Assembly: GCF_901709675.1 (NCBI RefSeq)
Contig: NC_051087.1
Coordinates: 6,281,001-6,345,000 of the forward strand
Origin: Syngnathus acus
Lineage: Eukaryota > Chordata > Actinopteri > Syngnathiformes > Syngnathidae
DNA length: 64,000 nt
Reading direction: 5' to 3'
Shown here in pieces: positions 56,823 through 64,000 of the stretch. Numbering within the stretch: the stretch's first letter is position 1; the number at the start of each line of letters is the position of its first letter. A program made the translations under genes and the position numbers. Under the pieces are notes generated by a model. That model made no database searches. It had not been told where the DNA came from and was given only the letters and a program-made list of their open reading frames with translations.

Positions 56823-58485
56823 GTAAGGTCGTGGAAGTGTAATGTATAAATCAAACTACGTCATCATGATGTAGACACACCCGCAGCCATTGATAGTTTT
56901 TCGTGACCGATATGCTTGTTGTTTACATCCTGCTATGCTGTTTCGAGCACGTGGGCACAACTTTAAGAACGCTTGATTCCCAGACCGGTCAATGTTTTTT
57001 CAATTAAAGTCCAGTACATTTAATTTATTTATCAGCAAAATGGTAACCGGCCTTTGTGTGAGTTTCGCTTTACTTGAAATCGCTGTATGAGCGAGTCAAC
57101 ATACGCTACAATGCGGCTGGCAGGTAGTTAGCATTTTGCTAACTGAGGCTGCTGCCATGCACGTTTAAAAGAGTGCGAATCTTTTAGTATTTGCTAATGT
57201 TGAGCATTTTCACGGATGGATGTGTGTATACCATGCGCGAATAGTCAGTTCAACACACATACATACGTTGTTGTACAATAAGTGATGCTGCAACATGTCA
57301 ACATGTTAACTTCATATGCAGGCAAGTTTACCAGCGATTTAGTATTATACTATTATGCCATCCTCGTGATCGGATTTCAGTCCTACCATCATTTTAATTG
57401 CTTCTGCTTTAATGAATGCTTTTATTTTAATTTTACAATTGTTGTCCTAGTTTTGACCAGATTACAGTTTCTTTGATCCGCTCAACTTTTGTACAGAGCA
57501 GACGGTTTTGCAGAGATTGGCTGAGATTCTTCTTTTCTGTCCTTTTAATCCCCGTGGGCGGCTTGTGACAACCTAGCGTGGCGTTTCTGCAGCCGGTGGT
57601 CATTTTGAGAGGCCAATCATCTCCAGCCATCATGGTGCAGACACGCTGGACTAGACAGGGCAATGGGCCAGTACCATTTCTCAGTCCACTGTCTTTTCGT
57701 GTGCACGCAAGAGAGATTGTGCAAATTAACTTCTAACATAATTATTATCCTAGGCCGGCAGATTTGTTCTTGTCCATCAATTGACAGGATGTGTTTCTTT
57801 GCTCGGGAGCTATGATTACAAAACCCCCCAAACAAGTTAAAACAAGAGGGAAGAGTGGAACTGGACCGTGTTCTCCTCAGCTTGGTTAACAAGCCCACAT
57901 GGATTTCAGAACCAAGACCAAAGTTTGTCCTGTAATTGATGTCAGCTTCTGAACTCTTGTTCCTAAGCGCTGAAGATAATAGTTTTCGACCAGGGCAACT
58001 AAAAATGTCCACTTTTGACTGCGGAAAAGTGGATGGATGAACTTTTAGGAACTCTGTTGTAGATTACATGTTGAACTGTTTCTTGTCACTTAGTTGTCCC
58101 ATTAAATTTTGCACAAACTGTGCAATGTACTCTCAAAGGTTGAACATAATCATTTTGGATTTCAATATTTGTTCTCCATTGAAAATGAGAAATGGAAGTA
58201 AAAAAGAATTATTTAAACACTGCATAGTTTAAAACCGCAAAACATTGAATTTTATTATCGAAAGCAAAACACACATGTGCAGCGTGTCACAAAGCACATG
58301 ACATAACCCTAACTCACATGCAAGTGTAGTAAATGCTTGTGAACCAAAAATGGTTTAAGAAAATAACTGACACATTTCTAGCTTGTGCTCATTTTTTTTT
58401 TCATCGTGTGAAATAAGAACTATGACACCTTTCTTGCGTGTGCTTGTTTTTTTTCTTCATAGTACAAGTGTTCTGGGCAGTGTGC

Positions 58486-58578
58486 ATGTGTGCATCCGTG
58501 CATCTGAGCGCCTGTGTACGGGTGTTCCCTTGTGGTGATGTACTGCAGCTACCAGGACCGGCAGGTGTTGGAGGATAA
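58486..58578 (+). other. Upstream reading frame overlapping the zcchc7 start
   Basis: An ATG at 58486 in the 5' UTR part of exon 2 opens a 30-codon frame ending TAA at 58576-58578. It is out of frame with, and runs across, the main start at 58538. Its context is weak (T at -3). Confidence 0.5.
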
Positions 58579-59317
58579 TCTCTACGGGGGAGATGGGGCT
58601 GAATCTGAGGCGTCAGATGCCATCAGTGAGCTGGAGTTCCACCTCTACAGTCAGCTCCACTACTCTTCCAACACCCTGGAGTTGGAAGATGGAGAGGACA
58701 AGCCTAGACAAAAGATTGATGCGGCTGACAAGACTACAGAGACGGCCGTTAACGTAGAAGTTAAAACCAAAACCAGACCACCATCATCCAGTCCTGTCAA
58801 AGTGCAGCAGCAATGCAACAAGTTTGAGAAGCAGGTCAAAAAGAAGAAGGGAAAAAGTGTCCCTAAAGTTCATAGACCATTGCCAAAATTTGAGGAGGTT
58901 ATTGTCATTGACTCAAGTTCTGATGTTATAACCATCTCTGAAAGTTACTCTTCTGATGATGACGACGACGACGATGACAAAGGAGTTTGCGCATTGAAGG
59001 GAAGCCATGTACGCCAAACGCTGACACCCACCTTGGTCAAAAAGGTACATTAACTCGCCGTCAAGTGGCTAATATAAGATTTAATGCCGCTGAATATACC
59101 AAAGGACAATTCAATCCTCTTTTCTAGACACCCCGTGAAAAGGCGAATGATCCAGTGACTTTGGATTCCAACAGCTCTGAATCTGGTTCAGAATCATCGC
59201 TTTCATCCAACACTGATTCCTACCTTGTGGAAAACTGGATGATCCTGGGTCAAGGCAACCAGCATGGAGACCATTCCATTGAACTCAACCTGGAAGGTTC
59301 TACTGGCAGCAATGCAG
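58538..59317 (+). CDS. zcchc7: Zinc finger CCHC domain-containing protein 7, N-terminal exons only
   Basis: RNA-binding subunit of the nucleolar TRAMP-like complex (Air1/2 relative) that helps target RNAs to the exosome. Two coding exons are visible: 58538-59044 (acceptor TTCATAG at 58462, donor GTACAT) and 59128-59317 (acceptor TTTCTAG, donor GTGTGT, phase 1 out). The protein starts MYCSYQDRQVLEDNLY, has the ELEFHLYSQLHY motif matching human EVEFQLYSQIHY, an acidic run of eight Asp near residue 150, and VENWMILG matching human VESWMLLG. The CCHC zinc knuckles lie in later exons beyond the window. The match to the N-terminus plus gene order makes the identity firm. ATG 58538 is preferred because it gives the family's N-terminus. 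Confidence 0.88.
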
Positions 59318-62300
59318 GTGTGTGGATGTGCATAGTTATTATGGCTGAATTGTTTCTTAGACTCATTGTATTCTATTGTGGTCATAGGCGGCCCAGCTCA
59401 TTCAGAAAATAAGACAACTCTAAAGCTATAATGACAAACAGTGGGCAAAATTTTAGTCTAATTACACATGACATCATAACTGCCATCCTGCCTCTGGTAT
59501 AGTTCTGACACTGCCTTTAAAGGTGGAAAATTGCCAGCTCAACTTGGTCGTCTCCAGTCTATGTCTGCTTTTATGCACGAAGAAATGTTGCCTTTTGCAG
59601 GCAGTTAAAAAAAGAGTCTAGGATTTGTTTTTGTACCATCTTTGACTGCAAATTTGTAAGCGCTTTGCGTCCGCTGTGCTGTCCCAGTCAGCTGCTCTCC
59701 TCTTTGATGCATCTTAATATGTTGCTGTGCATCATGTATTGATATGTACGTGGCGGGCTCGTGCGAATTTATTTGTCTTTCTAAAATATTCTACCTCTCA
59801 TCAGCATGCATGGGACACGCTCACGCACACTCGCGCACACTCGTACCACTAATGCCAAAAACAAACAAACGGAGAGACAAGAGCATCAAAGGAGAAGGTA
59901 AGGGGGGGGGGGTCGGGAGAGGTGGGAGTAATCAAAAAATGAATAAAAATGTTTGGCGCAAATCTCTTCAGATCTTCACATTATCTTAACCTGCAGCCTC
60001 AGCAACCGCTCCAAGCCGACCCCGCCGAATCCCCCCCCCCTCCTTCCTACCTACGGCGCCCCCATCTCATTCTTTTATCCAATTTCCTTACTATTGTCCT
60101 CCCTCTCTGTCTCCCCCCATTCTCCCTCCCTCTGTCTCTTGCACCGCTTCTTCCTCATTTGAATTTCCCTGGGCTGATGTTTCTGCAAGAGTGCTCCCTG
60201 ACTTCCGCACACAGGCGTTGTAAAGGGGGGCGCCTGTAGCTGAGACTTTGGGCCTGCTTTTTTTGGGGGGGGGGGAAAGGAGGATTTTAGAGGTCCGGTC
60301 TCCCCTCCTCTTGGCTGGCTTCCTCACTGTGTCGTCTGGGTCTTCTCTGTGATCTTTGGAGCTTGACCTCATGTCTGCACATGGGGGTTCATGTGTGCCC
60401 TGAAAGGGGTCTCAAAAGTGAGCGAGACAGGGTGTGGTGCTTTTTGCCTTCCAAAATGGAATGAAAGTGAAGAAATTTCATGGACGAGCCTCATTTGTCT
60501 TGAGCTGATGCATTTGTCACAGAAGAATTGCTCCTTTTGCCATTATATGCGATATTAATCATGAAATTAAATTGAGGATCCAGGAGGCTAATGTTCCCCC
60601 AATGTAATTTCTTTGGGTAGCTAAATATTTGCAAAACATTGAGCCCTTTTTATAATCAGCTTATTATTGTGTTAATCCTTGAGCTGAAGTCCCCCAAGGT
60701 AGCCTGTAAGTGTTGTGAGAGACACTTTTCTCTTTGCTTTTTGTTTTAATGAAGAAATGCGGAAGTTCTGATCAAATTGCTTCTTCTGCAGCCACCATCG
60801 TTACTTTTGCTGAATTCCTATGTTTGGCCATCCAAAAATTGAATTCACGTGAAGCTTTGCAAGATTGATTTATGAGATCGTATACTTGCATTCTTGCATA
60901 TCCGCCAGAAAAATATGACTTGCTGGGCGCGCCATTCAAGCTAGGACCATCGATGAGTTTGCGTGATGGTTCGTGGAGTTCAACTATGCAAATGGAGCAG
61001 GCTGTGTATTAGATACGAGGTAGTTTTAGTGATGCTACTGACTTTGGATTTGGGTGTCGGTTTCTGAAAGCAATTATTGTGCTCGTATTTTGTCCGTTTG
61101 CGTGTAACAGGTATGCGCAGTGTGCCGAATAGTATTTGTATGCCTTAACCTCTTCCCTGCATGGCTTTCAAATGACATTTGCTTAACTTAGCCTCTCCCT
61201 CCAACCTTGAGTAAAAGTGAGTAAAAATGGGAAGAGCATGGCCAATCTGCATCCAAAGGCAACCAGGGGGAACAAAACCGAACCTCCCCAAAATCCGGCT
61301 TGTACCCTAAGAGGTGTGCGTGCCCTGAATGAATCTGGGGCAAAGGAGGGGAGTGGGCTGAAGCTAAACTTTGAATAAGTGGTTAACTCTCCGTCAGTGG
61401 TCACACTCTCTTGTTTCCTTTTGCCCCTCCAGTTGTGGTAAGTGCTCACCAATTTTGTACGAGGCTTTTTGTGTGAGAGTGAGTGCGCGCTTGTGGTGAA
61501 TTGAAAGGAAAGAGGCATATTTTTATGTTTTTAGGGTGTTTTCCATACTTATCTCTCCCGTTTGTCATCTTTGACACGAGCCAGGGTTTCAGGGATGCGT
61601 TTGAATTTGTTCTTTTGCCACAACCTGCTGTCTGATGCCTTAACATGGGCCTGTTGTAGCTTTGGAACTTTCTGGGTTCGAAACCGGCGTGCCAGGCTGC
61701 AGTGCAAATACAGTCACAATGGGTTTTCTGGAGTTCTGAATGTTTGTGATTATTATTATTATTTTTTTTGGACATTCGTATTCTAAAATGAGATTACAGT
61801 CACACGTAACTGGCAGTGTGAAGACGTGTGTGTGCGTGGTGGGTGTGTGGGTGGGCGGGCATGCACTGCAGAAGGGAGGCATGGATAGGATCAGTGCTTA
61901 TCTTGGCTGCCCAGTGCCACACGAGGTGTAACGCCACACCCACACTACCACACAGTGTGTTTGAACAGACACGCATGCACCCACGCGCATGCATGCACGC
62001 ACACACACTATGAAAATGCTGTGCCACCGTTTGATTTTTTTTTTTTTTTTAATTATTCCGTTTTTACAGAGCACATGCAAATGAGAATACTGTATCAACC
62101 ATATATGAGCAAATGCATATATTTGAATGGCAACACTTATGTGGAAGTCTTTTTTTTAAATAAAATAGATTTTTTTTGAATTGTTGCGCTTGGCTACAGG
62201 AATGTAATTTTGAAAATCAAAGAATTTTGTTTGTTAGTATAATTAGAAATTTGCTCTTATCTTCTACATTAAAAATTGTAATGATTCAAATTACAATTGT

Positions 62301-64000
62301 TAAATGGCTTTCTTCCTTTCAGAAATACTGAGCAGATGTTTCACTTGCGCTATTTTTCATTCTTATGCATGCACTTGTAAAAATTCTTGCTTTTTTTCTT
62401 CCTGTTGATTGTACAATAATTGAGGTTTTGAAATGTGTTTTAAATGTATTTTTCGGTCTGTATTCATGCTTTGTAGGGACCCAAGGTGCATTGTACGATA
62501 TAAATGAGGGAAGTTTTTGCTTGCTGTGTGAATGACAATTCAGATCATTTCTTATGCGAAGGTACTTTTTAGTTGATGCATTGCGCGAATGGAGTTGGCT
62601 CTTGTTTCCAAGCTAGTTCATTCCCAGTCTGAGACTGGTTTCGGTTCGTAGGGTTCCGTACGTGAAGCCCTGCTGCCAGGGCAAGCAAAATGCCAAATAT
62701 GGACTCGCCTAAAAATTTTCAATCAAAATAATTTTATTGTGGCGCACACCCAAGTCACATTCAATTTTTTTTTTTAACATTTCAGTGATTTACTAGTAAT
62801 ACTATAATTAAAGCTGTGAGTGAATTAAACAACTATATTTCATGCATTTGTGCAGAATGGTCTATATTTATTGTTTTTTTCCCCCTTGTTTCTAGTACCC
62901 ATCTCTTCACATTTTTTAATCTGTATATGATTCTCAGTATTATTTGTTATCGAATTTATTGGTGCTATTAATTGATAGCTAGATGGTGTAGGAAGTCATC
63001 CCGTTTCAAAGCAATGTTTGTCAAATGTACGAAAATGTCCTTTTTTGTTCATTTGGAACGTCAAAATAACCGGAAACATCTGCGGCTGCGGTTGCAGGTG
63101 CTCATTTGTATCAATGCGGCTTTTTTGTTCTTCACTATAAAGAGCAGACTCTTCGTACAGATGAAAATATTACAAAGTGCAGCACAGCTGTGTTGAAACT
63201 TCTTCTAATGTGTGTTGTCAGTTATATTGTGGTTTGTAGTTATTAAGAAATGGCTTATTGGGTACATGGATTTGTATATTTGAAAATGAACGCCGTTGTA
63301 AAACTGATGTCAGTCGGTGTTCTCGAGGTGAGCCCAATAAGCGTGCCCTCGTCAATTGTCGCTAACTTTCATTCTCATTGCTTCCTTATACCATCAGAAA
63401 GGTGACATTATTATAGCGAGGCGCAGTTACACATGTTAAAAGTGCGATGTGGTGGTTTTTTTTTTTTTTTCCATTTAATTTTTTTTTTTTGAGGGGCGCG
63501 GACAGTGTCTCTAGTTGCTATTACTGTAGCCCGGAGGAAGCCGTAATAAGTTGTGTATCCAAATTATGGTTGACTTTTTATGCATGCTTTGTGACCTTTT
63601 ACTTTGCCAGAATATCCCACCGAGATCTATTTAAAGCAAATCCTCCGTGGACATTATGCCCTACAGCGAATGAGTAATACACTCACATGAACAAACACCC
63701 ATTTAGAAACCTTAAATTCAATATAAGAGAAAAACCATAACGCCTTAATCACATATTGTAAGTACTAACCAAAATTGTAATAATTACTTAAAAACATTTT
63801 ACTTCAGATTTAGAAACATACATTTTGTAAATATTTCAAAATATAAATATTTCAAAAAATCTTTTAATCGTATTGGTGCATTTTTATTTATACTGTGTGG
63901 ACCACTTGATGCATAATATTTTTGGACCTTTTCGGCTCACCTTGATTAGAAGTGAAAATGTCAATTACAATTAACCAATAATAATCATCCTAATTAAGCA
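59318..64000 (+). other. zcchc7: zcchc7 intron, continuing past the window
   Basis: No further zcchc7 exon could be recognised; I looked for the conserved segment before the first zinc knuckle. The DNA contains pyrimidine-rich runs (60000-60150), a poly-G run near 60267, GT-rich tracts near 61820-62010 and A/T-rich sequence. Confidence 0.45.

Noticed and set aside
59949-60239. Proline/leucine-rich frame as an additional zcchc7 exon
   Set aside because: Pyrimidine-tract translation with no acceptor in frame and no resemblance to the zinc-knuckle region.

Overview
This is vertebrate nuclear DNA, almost certainly from a teleost fish, probably a percomorph. Genes are split into short exons with GT-AG (and two GC-AG) introns, intergenic DNA is rich in CA/GT, GA and ATCC microsatellites, and there are degenerate teleost SINE and hAT relics. 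The gene order melk(+) - pax5(-) - zcchc7(+) is the order I know from human 9p13, but very compressed: pax5 spans about 28-34 kb here. There is no bacterial or phage content, no CRISPR array and no rRNA; I recognised no tRNA gene.

Layout. 1-5.7 kb: melk, a mitotic kinase, 17 coding exons, apparently complete from its ATG (674 codons) and with two GC-AG introns. 6.1-6.93 kb: a compact three-exon gene for a 142-residue hydrophobic protein I cannot name, whose stop codon lies inside its poly(A) signal. 6.9-17.3 kb: gene-poor DNA that probably includes the pax5 3' UTR. It holds a 174-bp palindromic MITE with perfect 27-bp inverted repeats, a decayed THAP zinc-finger exon next to it, a hAT-like fragment, and an 820-bp hAT-type element with a SINE relic nested in it. 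17.3-45.5 kb: pax5 on the minus strand, ten coding exons fully assembled (395 codons). 45.5-46.6 kb: its proximal 5' region, with four CCAAT boxes and a GC box. 51.09-51.14 kb: a candidate distal first exon (exon 1A type) that splices in frame to pax5 exon 2. 51.2-56.6 kb: intergenic. 56.7-64 kb: start of zcchc7 (non-coding exon 1, two coding exons, the rest beyond the window), head-to-head with pax5.

The genes do not form one pathway. melk is a cell-cycle kinase, pax5 a paired-domain transcription factor of B cells and the midbrain-hindbrain boundary, and zcchc7 an RNA-surveillance (TRAMP) subunit. In mammals the long-range B-cell enhancers of PAX5 lie within ZCCHC7 introns, a plausible reason the pax5-zcchc7 pairing persists; only the first part of zcchc7 is visible here. 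Exon boundaries were worked out by eye from reading frames, splice consensus and remembered family sequence, so individual ends could be off by a few bases.
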